64,000 nucleotides of DNA from contig NZ_JAMBMT010000001.1 of NCBI RefSeq assembly GCF_040371085.1, positions 1,364,001 through 1,428,000 of the forward strand. The letters are read 5' to 3'. Positions 18,927-28,022 of the stretch are shown piece after piece; the stretch's first letter is position 1; every line of letters begins with the position of its first letter. The notes beneath the pieces were generated by a model. That model worked only from the letters and a program-made list of their open reading frames with translations, was not told the origin of the DNA and made no database searches. The stretch comes from Psychrobacter sp. AH5 (GTDB lineage: Bacteria; Pseudomonadota; Gammaproteobacteria; Pseudomonadales; Moraxellaceae). Made by a program: the position numbers and the translations under genes.

Positions 18927-19748
18927 CTATTCACTTAATTTAAAAGCCGACCAAATAGGCGTATGATCGGATGGTTTTTCCATTGCGCGTAGCTCATAGC
19001 TAATGCCTGCATCGACACAGTGCTCTACCAAGTCTGGCGTACATAAGATATGGTCAATACGCAGGCCGCGCTTAGGATCGTCATTAAAACCGCGACTACG
19101 GTAGTCAAACCAGCTATAAAACTCTTCACTATCTGGATAATGCAAACGATAAGTATCGGTCAAGTCACGTGACATAAGATCGGCATACCATTCACGCTCC
19201 TCAGGTAAAAAAGAGGTTTTTCTATTTTTCAGCCAGCGTTTGGCATTGGCTTCACCAATTCCGACATCGATATCCTCTGGCGCGATATTCATATCACCCA
19301 TTACTACTAGCGTGCGACCCTCTGCTATTAATCCATCAATATAAGTCATCAAATCGGCATAATAAGCTCTTTTCATCGGGTATTTTGTCGGATGATCTTG
19401 ACTCTCGCCCTGCGGAAAATAGCCATTGAGCACATCAATCTCACGATCTGCCAAAAGGTAGCGGGCATGTATAAAGCGCTTTTGTGCCTCATCATCCTCA
19501 CCCGGAAAGCCTTTTTGTACAAAGATAGGAGCGACTTTTGAGAGCAGCGCAACGCCATAATGAGCTTTTTGACCGAAATATTCGACGTGATAGCCTAGAG
19601 ATTCGACCTGTTTTAGCGGAAACTGCTCATCATGAACTTTGGTCTCTTGTAGGCCCATGACATCGGGATCAATAATATCACGCACCGCCTCTAACTGATG
19701 CTGACGAGCACGTATACCATTGATATTAAAACTTACGAAACGATACAT
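18927..19748 (-). CDS. xthA: Exodeoxyribonuclease III
   Basis: A 273-residue AP endonuclease / 3'-exonuclease of the ExoIII family for base-excision repair. All metal- and phosphate-binding motifs are visible: FNINGIRAR at the N-terminus, LQETKVHDEQFP with the catalytic Glu, GDMNIAPEDIDVG and SDHTPIWSAF at the C-terminus. It is cytoplasmic. Upstream of argJ on the same strand but 119 bp away across an AT-rich spacer, so it may or may not be co-transcribed. Confidence 0.96.
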   Translation of the reverse strand: MYRFVSFNINGIRARQHQLEAVRDIIDPDVMGLQETKVHDEQFPLKQVESLGYHVEYFGQKAHYGVALLSKVAPIFVQKGFPGEDDEAQKRFIHARYLLADREIDVLNGYFPQGESQDHPTKYPMKRAYYADLMTYIDGLIAEGRTLVVMGDMNIAPEDIDVGIGEANAKRWLKNRKTSFLPEEREWYADLMSRDLTDTYRLHYPDSEEFYSWFDYRSRGFNDDPKRGLRIDHILCTPDLVEHCVDAGISYELRAMEKPSDHTPIWSAFKLSE

Positions 19749-20029
19749 ACACTATCCTGTTAATAGATTGAATCAACCTGACGACTTTATAAATACAAAA
19801 TCATACTTTTTATTAAGAGGGTAATAATAACAGAGTTACCGCGCTCTAGCTGTTGCTCGATGCCAATTCTTACGCTAAAGTGTCAAGCTTAACCTTCATC
19901 ATTCATGGCCGTTAGTAGGACTAAAGCATAAAGAGATTTTATAAACAACTCACTATAAAAATAATGCCACACCGTGCTACTTATCTAGCAGCCATACTAT
20001 CTATCTATAACCTATAATCGAGTAAAGTT

Positions 20030-20578
20030 ATGACTACCCAATCTACCAGTTCGACAACCCTACAGACTACCCCGTTATTTACTACTGATTATGCTATTTA
20101 TATCAATCATACTGACGCTGGCGGTATTGTTTATCATGCTAATCATTTGGTTTTTTTTGAGAATTGTCGCCGTGACTGGTTTACTAAGCTTAATCTTAGT
20201 GGTTATTTTTTGCAGACAGATGACGGGCAAATACAGCACTTTGTAGTCTCTCAAGCGCAGCTACAGTACCGAAAAGCTATCTTATTAGATGAAAGGATAA
20301 ACGTACGCATCGATAAGGTCGAGCTCAAGCCTGCCAGCATTATCTTTTATCAAAGCATTCATCGTAAGCCGTCCGCGCCGCAAGCCACAAACGACAATGA
20401 CACCTTATTAAGTAGTGCAAAGATCGTCATCGCTTGTGTGCAAAATCAACTTAATCCTACTCAAAATGACAAGAATAGCAAGAATACACCAACAGCTCCT
20501 ATGAAACCGGTACGAGTACCCAAAGATCTACATCAAGTGATTAAGCAAGCTATTGATCAGCAGGGTCCTGATTTATAA
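20030..20578 (+). CDS. Acyl-CoA thioesterase, 4-hydroxybenzoyl-CoA thioesterase / YbgC type
   Basis: A 182-residue hotdog-fold thioesterase. The active-site stretch HTDAGGIVYHANHLVFFENC carries the catalytic Asp of the HTDAGG motif. The protein is about 45 residues longer than YbgC, with a polar C-terminal tail rich in Asn and Lys and no obvious role. It precedes the first fadD by 361 bp; a link to acyl-CoA turnover is plausible, but the gap argues against one operon. Confidence 0.85.
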   Translation: MTTQSTSSTTLQTTPLFTTDYAIYINHTDAGGIVYHANHLVFFENCRRDWFTKLNLSGYFLQTDDGQIQHFVVSQAQLQYRKAILLDERINVRIDKVELKPASIIFYQSIHRKPSAPQATNDNDTLLSSAKIVIACVQNQLNPTQNDKNSKNTPTAPMKPVRVPKDLHQVIKQAIDQQGPDL

Positions 20579-20939
20579 AAATAATAATGATTTTTATCAA
20601 TACTGATACTAAATATTTATCTCAAAAATAAACACTAGTTTATTAAGAATTATTGCGGTAAGTATTTGAACGGATAAGATTTTTTAATGCAGATTTATCT
20701 CTATACTTTTTATATTTTTTTACCTATTATTTAACCCCTATCTATAAAATTATTGCCTGCCAGCTTGGCCTAAAAATCAGCTAATCTCAGCTCGTTAAAG
20801 TGCTTAGTAAAAAAAGATAAACGCTTACGTCATCGAATAATAGCGGATAAATGACTAAATCACTGCTAAGCTGGTTAGCTGTATAAAGTGTAAATGGAAT
20901 TGCTCGATTACCACTATCAAAAACTCAAGGACGCAGAAA
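20579..20939 (+). other. Intergenic region upstream of the first fadD
   Basis: An AT-rich 361-bp gap. No small gene, clear promoter pair or terminator was recognised. An AAGGA ribosome binding site lies at the right end, directly before fadD. Confidence 0.3.
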
Positions 20940-22637
20940 ATGACTACCGATAAACCTTGGCATGCTAGTTATCCCGTTGGTGTACCTAAGACTATTTATC
21001 CTGATAATTACTCAAGCATTATAGAGCTTTATGAAGAGAGCTTTAGTCGTTATCGTCTGCATCCTATGAGCGTTTGTATGGGCGTGACTCATACTTATGG
21101 CGACGTTGATAATGCCTCACAAGCGGTTGCAGCTTGGTTACAAGCTCAAGGTTTGCCCAAAGGCAGTGTGATAGCGCTGATGATGCCAAACGTTCCTCAG
21201 TATCTTCCAACGATGATAGGTATTTTGCGCGCAGGCTATATCTGCACGCCAGTCAACCCTTTATATACAGGCCGTGAGCTACGCCATCAGCTCAATGATT
21301 CGGGTGCCAAAGCGATATTTTTGGTAGATAATTTCGCTCAAGCGCTTGAGCAAGTGGTTGATGAGACGGCTATCAAGCATATCGTCCTCTCCAAAATGGG
21401 CGATATGATGGGTCTAAAAGGTATTTTGGTCAATACTATTATTCGTCAGGTCAAGCGCTTGGTTCCCAAGTACAAACTCAACGATCCTAAGCGTACAGTA
21501 ACTAAGTTTCCAGAGGTACTTAAACAAGGCAAAAACCTGCCTTTGCAAAAGCCAAAAATGGATTTGGAACAAAAAGCCTTTTTGCAGTATACCGGTGGTA
21601 CCACAGGCTTATCCAAAGGCGCTATTTTATCTCAGCGCAACGTAGTCGCTGCCGCTCTTCAGTCTGAGGCTTGGACTCGCCCTATCACCGCTGAGATGGA
21701 CGAGGTTTATATCAATATGGTTATGGCGCTACCGCTGTATCATATCTTCGCTTTTATGCTCAACTTATTAGGCATGCGCTCAGGCTATACCTTTATTTTG
21801 GTACCAAACCCGCGTGACATTCCAGGGTTCATTAAAACTCTATCCAAGCAGCCGTTCCATATCTTCCCAGCGGTAAATACTTTATTTAAAGGTTTGCTGG
21901 ATAATCCTAATTTTAAAAACTTGGATTTTAGCTCATTGAAGATATCTCAAGCAGGCGGTATGGCAGCTACTGAACAAACCGCCGAGCGCTGGTTAGAGGT
22001 AACCGGCTGTCCGATGATTGAAGGTTGGGGCATGACTGAATCGGTGGCTGCTGGCACGGCTAATGTCGTTACTGATCGCAAGTTTAACGGTACTATAGGT
22101 TTGCCAGTACCCGGTATTGATATTATTATTATCGATGAAGAGGGTCAGCGCGTAGCTTTCAATCAAGCAGGCGAGATGTGTATCAAAGGGCCTAATATCA
22201 CCTCAGGATATTTTAATCGCGATAATACGCAAGAGTTCACAGACGACGGCTATTTTAAGACCGGCGATATCGTCAGCATGGATGAGAAAGGCTATATCAG
22301 ACTACTCGATCGCAAAAAAGATATGATTTTGGTCTCAGGCTTCAACGTTTATCCCAATGAGCTTGAAGCGGTTATGCTCGATTATGATGGCATTATTGAT
22401 TGCGCGGTGATTGGCGTTCCTGATAAATATCAAGGCGAATCTATCAAGATGTACGTTATCCGAAAAGATGATAATGTCACCAAAGACACTGTCAAGGAGT
22501 TTGCTTTGGATAATTTGACCGGTTATAAGTGTCCACGTTATATCGAGTTTGTAGATGAGCTACCCAAATCCAATGTTGGCAAAGTACTACGCCAAAAACT
22601 ACGTGAGAAGCATTTAGAAGATAATCCTGTTATGTAA
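20940..22637 (+). CDS. fadD: Long-chain fatty acid-CoA ligase, paralog 1
   Basis: A 565-residue AMP-forming acyl-CoA synthetase. The ATP/AMP signature YTGGTTGLSKGAIL lies near residue 217, GWGMTES carries the second adenylate motif, the hinge is LLDRKKDMI, and the catalytic C-terminal lysine is in SNVGKVLRQKLRE. It activates long-chain fatty acids to acyl-CoA at the inner membrane face. First of three tandem paralogs on this strand; each has its own AAGGA-type ribosome binding site, and 1 and 2 are followed by terminators, so they are separately transcribed. Confidence 0.94.
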   Translation: MTTDKPWHASYPVGVPKTIYPDNYSSIIELYEESFSRYRLHPMSVCMGVTHTYGDVDNASQAVAAWLQAQGLPKGSVIALMMPNVPQYLPTMIGILRAGYICTPVNPLYTGRELRHQLNDSGAKAIFLVDNFAQALEQVVDETAIKHIVLSKMGDMMGLKGILVNTIIRQVKRLVPKYKLNDPKRTVTKFPEVLKQGKNLPLQKPKMDLEQKAFLQYTGGTTGLSKGAILSQRNVVAAALQSEAWTRPITAEMDEVYINMVMALPLYHIFAFMLNLLGMRSGYTFILVPNPRDIPGFIKTLSKQPFHIFPAVNTLFKGLLDNPNFKNLDFSSLKISQAGGMAATEQTAERWLEVTGCPMIEGWGMTESVAAGTANVVTDRKFNGTIGLPVPGIDIIIIDEEGQRVAFNQAGEMCIKGPNITSGYFNRDNTQEFTDDGYFKTGDIVSMDEKGYIRLLDRKKDMILVSGFNVYPNELEAVMLDYDGIIDCAVIGVPDKYQGESIKMYVIRKDDNVTKDTVKEFALDNLTGYKCPRYIEFVDELPKSNVGKVLRQKLREKHLEDNPVM

Positions 22638-22667
22638 CATCACTGACAAAATGATGACTCTATAAAG

Positions 22668-22697
22668 GCCCTTTATCGTTGTAAAGGGCTTTTTTTA
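22668..22697 (+). terminator. Terminator after fadD paralog 1
   Basis: An 8-bp stem GCCCTTTA / TAAAGGGC with a 6-nt loop, followed by eight T's. Confidence 0.88.
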
Positions 22698-23212
22698 TGA
22701 GTATAACCTGCCCCTATTAACTGCATTATTCGCTTTATTTATCAGCTTATCTGTCCATACTGCCGCTTATCTAGTCGATCTTCCATCATAATATGAATTA
22801 TTTATCAAATTTATATCTGTACTCTAAAGTCCTCGTAAGCAATTATTACCAAAAGTTAAGGTTGTGTTAGTGTATCGGCAGATTATTTTGGCAGGTTGCT
22901 AATAGCTAAGTCAGTTATCTTTCTATAAAACTCTGAGCCTAACTCTATAAACACTAAGATAAATTTTAGTGGCTATTAATTAATGGTTAGTGGCTATTTA
23001 TAGAGAAATAATTGGACAGCTTTTGCTAGCAATCATGCTTTTTACAAAGGTTTCAATAGGTTGGCAGTCAGCTAATATTGAGGATAGCACTCAGCATGGT
23101 ATGATTTGGCAGATTTGACGATAGTTATTATTTTGCCCAGATCATAAATTGTGCTGACAAGGATGTGACTACTTGCTTATAAACCCTTATATTGGATTTA
23201 AGGACGCTAGAT
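22698..23212 (+). promoter_or_regulatory. Long regulatory gap before fadD paralog 2
   Basis: This 515-bp AT-rich stretch holds no gene I can support. Two identical 12-bp direct copies of TTAGTGGCTATT lie at 22966-22977 and 22987-22998, 21 bp apart start to start (two helical turns), about 215 bp before the start codon. That geometry suits a pair of regulator sites, though nothing shows it is one. AAGGA at 23200-23204 precedes the ATG. Confidence 0.35.
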
Positions 23213-24913
23213 ATGACAGTGAATAAACCTTGGCTTGATCAGTATCCCACCAATGTACCTAAGTCGATCAATCCAGATAAGTACGGCAACATAGTAGATT
23301 TATATGAGGAGTGTTTTGATCGCTTTCGTATGCATCCTATGAGTATTTGTATGGGAGTGACTCACACTTATGATGACATTGACAAAACCTCGCTAGCTAT
23401 TGCCTCTTGGCTACAAGCGCAAGGCTTGCCTAAAGGCAGTATTGTGGCGCTCATGATGCCTAATGTGCCCCAATATCTGCCAACCATGATAGGTATTTTA
23501 CGTGCAGGCTACGTTTGCACTCCTATCAACCCGCTATACACTGGCCGTGAGCTGCGTCATCAGCTTAACGACTCAGGTGCCAAGATTATCTTTGTCGTCG
23601 ATAATTTCGCGCAAGCGCTTGAGCAAGTCGTTGATGAGACGGCTATCAATCGCATTGTATTATCAAAGATGGGCGATATGATGGGGCTAAAAGGCATCTT
23701 GGTAAATACTATTATTCGCCAAGTCAAACGCCTAGTTCCTAAGTACAAGCTTAACGATCCCAAGCACGAGGTCACAAAGTTTCCTGATGTGCTCAAAAAA
23801 GGCAAAGAGCTGCCTTTTAACAAGCCCAAGATGAGCTTGGATCAAAAAGCTATCTTACAGTACACCGGTGGCACCACAGGTTTATCCAAAGGCGCCATCC
23901 TATCGCAGCGTAACGTGGTCGCCGCTGCACTACAGTCGGAGGCTTGGTATTCGCCTATTACCTCAGAGATCAATGAGGTCTATATCAATATGGTGATGGC
24001 TTTGCCTCTCTATCATATTTTTGCCTTTATGCTCAGCTTATTAGGCATGCGCTCAGGCTATACCTTCATCTTAGTGCCAAACCCTCGCGATATGCCAGGC
24101 TTTGTCAAGACTTTATCGAAGCAGCCGTTTCATATCTTCCCTGCGGTCAACACCTTATTCAAAGGCTTATTGGCTCAGCCAAACTTTAAGGATTTGGACT
24201 TTAGCTCACTACGTATCACTCAAGCTGGCGGTATGGCGGCCACTGAACAAACCGCGCAAAAATGGCTAGAGGTGACCGGTTGTCCAATGGTTGAAGGTTG
24301 GGGCATGACCGAAGGCGTTGCTGGAGGAACGGCCAATGTGATTACCAATCGTGAGTTCAATGGTACTATTGGCATTCCTGTGCCTAGCGTTGATATCATT
24401 GTCGTTGATGATAGCGGCAAGCGTTTGGGCGTACATCAAGCAGGCGAGATGTGCTTTAAAGGGCCCAATGTCACTATGGGCTATCATAATAGTGATAATA
24501 AAGACGTTTTCACCACTGAAGGCTATTTTCGTACAGGAGATATCGCTAGCATGGATGAAAAAGGCTACTTTACTCTACTTGATCGCAAAAAAGACATGGT
24601 TTTAGTCTCAGGTTTTAATGTGTTTCCTAACGAGATTGAATCAGTAATGCTAGACTGTGCAGCTATCATTGATTGTGCGGTCATCGGCGTTCCTGATGAG
24701 CGTCAAGGCGAAGCGGTCAAGATTTATGTCGTTCCTGCCAACAATGCAGTTAGCAAGGAGGATATCAAAGAGTTTGCCTTGGATAATTTGACCGGTTATA
24801 AGTGCCCTTGCTATGTTGAATTTGTGACTGAGCTGCCAAAGTCCAATGTCGGTAAAGTTCTACGCCAAAAACTACGTGAAAAGCATTTGTCCGATAACCC
24901 GCAGCTGCTGTAA
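23213..24913 (+). CDS. Long-chain fatty acid-CoA ligase, paralog 2
   Basis: A 566-residue acyl-CoA ligase nearly collinear with paralog 1 and very similar to it through the central domain (for example the identical run around YTGGTTGLSKGAILSQRNVV). The adenylate motif reads GWGMTEG and the C-terminal lysine lies in SNVGKVLRQK. The frame opens at TTG 23192, but the ATG at 23213 follows AAGGA and gives MTVNKPWLDQYPTNVP, matching the paralog starts. Differences cluster in the N-terminal 60 residues and C-terminal domain, so substrate range may differ. Ends at its own terminator. Confidence 0.94.
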   Translation: MTVNKPWLDQYPTNVPKSINPDKYGNIVDLYEECFDRFRMHPMSICMGVTHTYDDIDKTSLAIASWLQAQGLPKGSIVALMMPNVPQYLPTMIGILRAGYVCTPINPLYTGRELRHQLNDSGAKIIFVVDNFAQALEQVVDETAINRIVLSKMGDMMGLKGILVNTIIRQVKRLVPKYKLNDPKHEVTKFPDVLKKGKELPFNKPKMSLDQKAILQYTGGTTGLSKGAILSQRNVVAAALQSEAWYSPITSEINEVYINMVMALPLYHIFAFMLSLLGMRSGYTFILVPNPRDMPGFVKTLSKQPFHIFPAVNTLFKGLLAQPNFKDLDFSSLRITQAGGMAATEQTAQKWLEVTGCPMVEGWGMTEGVAGGTANVITNREFNGTIGIPVPSVDIIVVDDSGKRLGVHQAGEMCFKGPNVTMGYHNSDNKDVFTTEGYFRTGDIASMDEKGYFTLLDRKKDMVLVSGFNVFPNEIESVMLDCAAIIDCAVIGVPDERQGEAVKIYVVPANNAVSKEDIKEFALDNLTGYKCPCYVEFVTELPKSNVGKVLRQKLREKHLSDNPQLL

Positions 24914-24950
24914 TTGTTTTAATTATCTATATTTTCAGTAACTTAAACAG

Positions 24951-24978
24951 CCCTCTATAGTCATATAGAGGGATTTTT
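24951..24978 (+). terminator. Terminator after fadD paralog 2
   Basis: A 9-bp stem CCCTCTATA / TATAGAGGG with a 4-nt loop, followed by ATTTTTAT. Confidence 0.85.
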
Positions 24979-25111
24979 ATAATAGTAAAAATAGTATAGA
25001 ATTTTAGCCACATGCTGACATTTTAAGATATAAGGATTTATCGGCGATGCTAAACAGCTAAAGCAAAAACAACTCCTCTCCACCATTTATCAGATAATAA
25101 GGACATTACTA

Positions 25112-26800
25112 ATGATAGATAAACCTTGGCTCGCTCAGTATCCTGCAACGGTTCCTGCAACCATTGACCCCGAGCAGTACTCAAGCTTGATAGAGCTCTA
25201 TGAAGAGAGTTTCGCAAGTTTTGCTAAGCAAACTTTTAGTATCTGTATGGGCGTCAAACACAGCTATGATGATATCGATAAAGCCTCAAAAGCCATCGCT
25301 GCTTGGCTGCAAGCTCAAGATTTGGCACAAGGTAGCGTAGTTGCGCTGATGATGCCAAACATTCCGCAGTATCTGCCAACGATGCTTGGTATCTTACGAG
25401 CCGGTTACGTGTGTACTCCAGTCAACCCACTTTATACTGGCCGTGAGCTACGCCATCAACTCAATGACTCGGGTGCCAAAGCTATATTCTTAGTCGATAA
25501 CTTTGCAAAAGCGCTTGAAGAAGTGGTTGATAATACCGATGTTGAAGCTATCGTTATCTCAAAAATAGGCGATATGATGGGTGTTAAAGGTATAATCGTC
25601 AATACGCTAATACAGCATGTCAAAAAACTAATCCCTGATTATAACCTTAATAGTGCTAAGCATAGCGTTACTAACTTCCCCGATGTCCTTAAAAAAGGCA
25701 AAAAACTCACCGTAAAAAAAGCTCATGCAGCTCTAGATCAAACCGCATTCTTACAATATACCGGTGGTACTACTGGGCTATCAAAAGGCGCTATTCTCAC
25801 CCAACGTAATATCGTTGCCGCCGGCCTTCAATCTGAGACTTGGTCAGAACCTATTATCTCGCAAGTGGGTGATGAGCAAATAAATATGGTTTTGGCCTTA
25901 CCGCTCTATCATATCTTTGCTTTTATGCTCAGCTTAGTAGGTGTGCGCTCTGGTAATGCCTTTATCCTGATACCTAATCCGCGTGATATTCCAGGCTTTA
26001 TCAAAGCGTTATCCAAACAACCTTTTCATGTGTTGCCAGCGGTTAATACTTTATTTAAAGGCTTACTCGATCACCCCGATTTTAGTAAGCTTGATTTTAG
26101 CAACTTACATATGTCGCAAGCTGGCGGCATGGCGGCGACTGAACAGACCGCCGCGCGTTGGTTACAAGTGACGGGCTGCCCGATGATTGAAGGCTGGGGT
26201 ATGACTGAGTGCGTAGCGGTCGGCACCTGTAACCTTCTCACCAATACCGAGTTTAATGGTACGATTGGTATTCCTTTGCCTAGTATTGATATCATCATTA
26301 TCGATGAAAGTGGCGAGCGCGCCGCAGTTAATGAGGCCGGCGAGATCTGCATAAAAGGCCCCAATGTAACGCCCGGCTATCTTAACAAAGACAGTAGTAA
26401 GGACTTTACCGCCGACGGTTATTTTCGTACCGGTGATATTGGCAAGATGAATGAGCAAGGCTACTTCACCCTACTCGATCGAAAAAAAGATATGATTTTG
26501 GTCTCAGGGTTTAACGTTTTTCCTAATGAGGTTGAGTCCGTCATGCTTGATTGTGAAGGTATCTCAGACTGTGCAGTCATTGGGGTGGCGGACGATAGTC
26601 AAGGTGAAGCGGTAAAAATATATGTGATACGTGACAATGAGACACTTACAAAACAGAGAGTTAAAGACTTTGCGCAGCAGAATCTAACTCGTTATAAATG
26701 CCCTAGTCAGATTGAGTTCGTTGATGACTTGCCAAAAAGTAATGTCGGTAAAGTGTTACGTCAACAGCTACGTGAAAAGCATAAAGCAGATCATGCCTAG
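25112..26800 (+). CDS. Long-chain fatty acid-CoA ligase, paralog 3
   Basis: A 562-residue acyl-CoA ligase, the most divergent of the three: N-terminal half less alike, KLTVKKAHAALDQ in the linker before YTGGTTGLSKGAIL, and GWGMTECVAVG at the second motif. All motifs for adenylation and thioesterification are present, including SNVGKVLRQQLRE. AAGGA lies 12 nt upstream of the ATG. It closes the tandem array and faces the SDR/kinase/dehydrogenase cluster across a shared terminator. Confidence 0.94.
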   Translation: MIDKPWLAQYPATVPATIDPEQYSSLIELYEESFASFAKQTFSICMGVKHSYDDIDKASKAIAAWLQAQDLAQGSVVALMMPNIPQYLPTMLGILRAGYVCTPVNPLYTGRELRHQLNDSGAKAIFLVDNFAKALEEVVDNTDVEAIVISKIGDMMGVKGIIVNTLIQHVKKLIPDYNLNSAKHSVTNFPDVLKKGKKLTVKKAHAALDQTAFLQYTGGTTGLSKGAILTQRNIVAAGLQSETWSEPIISQVGDEQINMVLALPLYHIFAFMLSLVGVRSGNAFILIPNPRDIPGFIKALSKQPFHVLPAVNTLFKGLLDHPDFSKLDFSNLHMSQAGGMAATEQTAARWLQVTGCPMIEGWGMTECVAVGTCNLLTNTEFNGTIGIPLPSIDIIIIDESGERAAVNEAGEICIKGPNVTPGYLNKDSSKDFTADGYFRTGDIGKMNEQGYFTLLDRKKDMILVSGFNVFPNEVESVMLDCEGISDCAVIGVADDSQGEAVKIYVIRDNETLTKQRVKDFAQQNLTRYKCPSQIEFVDDLPKSNVGKVLRQQLREKHKADHA

Positions 26801-26840
26801 TCGCTCATTAATGCTATATCTACACAGCGTCATTACTAAA

Positions 26841-26866
26841 AAGCCCTCAATATTTTGAGGGCTTTT
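26841..26866. terminator. Bidirectional terminator between fadD paralog 3 and the SDR gene
   Basis: A perfect 10-bp stem AAGCCCTCAA / TTGAGGGCTT with a 4-nt loop; T-rich tails on both strands suit the convergent arrangement. Confidence 0.87.
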
Positions 26867-26882
26867 GTTATACAAGCTGGCT

Positions 26883-27752
26883 TTAACTAATCTTACTAAC
26901 GAGCTGTAGAGGTAGACGTTTCATCGCTTGACCAACTATCGACCAAGGCAGACTTGGGACGCAAGCTTCATCAACTCCCGCCTCTATAGCCGCGACGATA
27001 GCTTTGGTGCCGGTATCTGCATCCACCTCGAACGGTAAGGGTTTGGCATCTTTATTGATCTCAGTACGGATGTAACCAGGATAAATAGTGCTGACTTTAA
27101 TAGGCAGGTTACTCAGCAGCATATCAGCGCGAATGCCTTCAGCCAGATAAGCGATACCCGCTTTGGCAGCGCCATAAGTAGTCATGTGCCCAGGCAAGCC
27201 ACGCATCGCTGACATGCTAGAGATCACCACCAAATGCCCGTCGTTTTGCTCGCGAAAGATCTTCATCGCCGCTTCACACTGCGCGAGTGCTGAGACAAAA
27301 TTAATCTCGGCGGTACGGCGATTGGTCTCAAAACGGCCTTTGCCGATACGGCGACTGTCGCCTACGCCTGCATTGACTACTACGCGGTCGATATGCCCAA
27401 AGTCGGCAGCAAACTCATTAAAGACCTTAAAGATAGCATCATAGTCGCTGACATCTAAGACTTTATACTCTACTCGAATATCAGGATAGCTCTTAGTAAG
27501 GTCAGCTTTGAGCTGCGCTAAGCGCTCACTACGGCGCGCACAAATCGCTAGATTATAACCAAGCTTGGCAAATAATCGCGCCATAACCTCACCAAGACCG
27601 GAGCTTGCGCCGGTTACTAGCACGGTTTTGCCTTGACCTACTTGCGCTTTGGTTAAGCGCTTTAAATAGCGCGCGGGTTGTACAGCGCTGATAGCTTGCG
27701 CGCGACTTTGCTTAGCGGTTTGGGTTACTAGGCTTATTAGTTTATTCTGCAT
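26883..27752 (-). CDS. Short-chain dehydrogenase/reductase
   Basis: A 289-residue SDR. The cofactor motif TGASSGLGEVMARLF is near residue 47, with an NAG motif in VVNAGVGDS, and the catalytic Ser and YxxxK in VISSMSAMRG and TYGAAKAGIAYL. The arginine-rich segment after strand 2 (CARRSERL) suggests NADP(H). An N-terminal extension of about 35 residues precedes the Rossmann fold. It is the last gene of a minus-strand run beginning with an acyl-CoA dehydrogenase, so oxidation or reduction of a hydroxyacyl or ketoacyl intermediate is a fair guess. Confidence 0.9.
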   Translation of the reverse strand: MQNKLISLVTQTAKQSRAQAISAVQPARYLKRLTKAQVGQGKTVLVTGASSGLGEVMARLFAKLGYNLAICARRSERLAQLKADLTKSYPDIRVEYKVLDVSDYDAIFKVFNEFAADFGHIDRVVVNAGVGDSRRIGKGRFETNRRTAEINFVSALAQCEAAMKIFREQNDGHLVVISSMSAMRGLPGHMTTYGAAKAGIAYLAEGIRADMLLSNLPIKVSTIYPGYIRTEINKDAKPLPFEVDADTGTKAIVAAIEAGVDEACVPSLPWSIVGQAMKRLPLQLVSKIS

Positions 27753-27772
27753 AGCACTCTCGTCTCATCAAT

Positions 27773-27925
27773 ACTATAGTGAATTTAGTATAAAAACGAT
27801 ACAGCGGAACTGGGATGAATTTTGCGCAGCCTCTGTCAGCGTAGACACAGCACGCAAGTAAAATTTATACCAGTTCCGCGCTGAAATACAATGTATCTAT
27901 CTTATTTAGAATCGACTATGTATCG
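27773..27925. repeat. Large imperfect palindrome, MITE-like
   Basis: About 150 bp that fold back on themselves. The inner arms GCGGAACTGG (from 27813) and CCAGTTCCGC (to 27879) are perfect. The next inner layer pairs GAATTTTGC with GCAAGTAAAATTT imperfectly, and the outer ends (27773-27802 against 27896-27925) match in roughly two thirds of positions. It has no open frame and lies in a 270-bp gap inside the lipid cluster. I believe similar elements recur between genes in Psychrobacter, from memory only. Confidence 0.6.
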
Positions 27926-28022
27926 TTAAAATTAAAAATTAAGTGTTTAAAAATTAACATCATAATATAGCAAAGATATTTTAGATAGCTTGTACTAAAA
28001 ATTGTCTTTAATCATAGCTTTT

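Noticed and set aside
24351..24605. Short frames inside the fadD genes and on their opposite strands (also 14175-14492, 47872-48147, 53743-53967 and many others)
   Set aside because: They overlap well-supported genes in other frames, have no family features and no ribosome binding sites.
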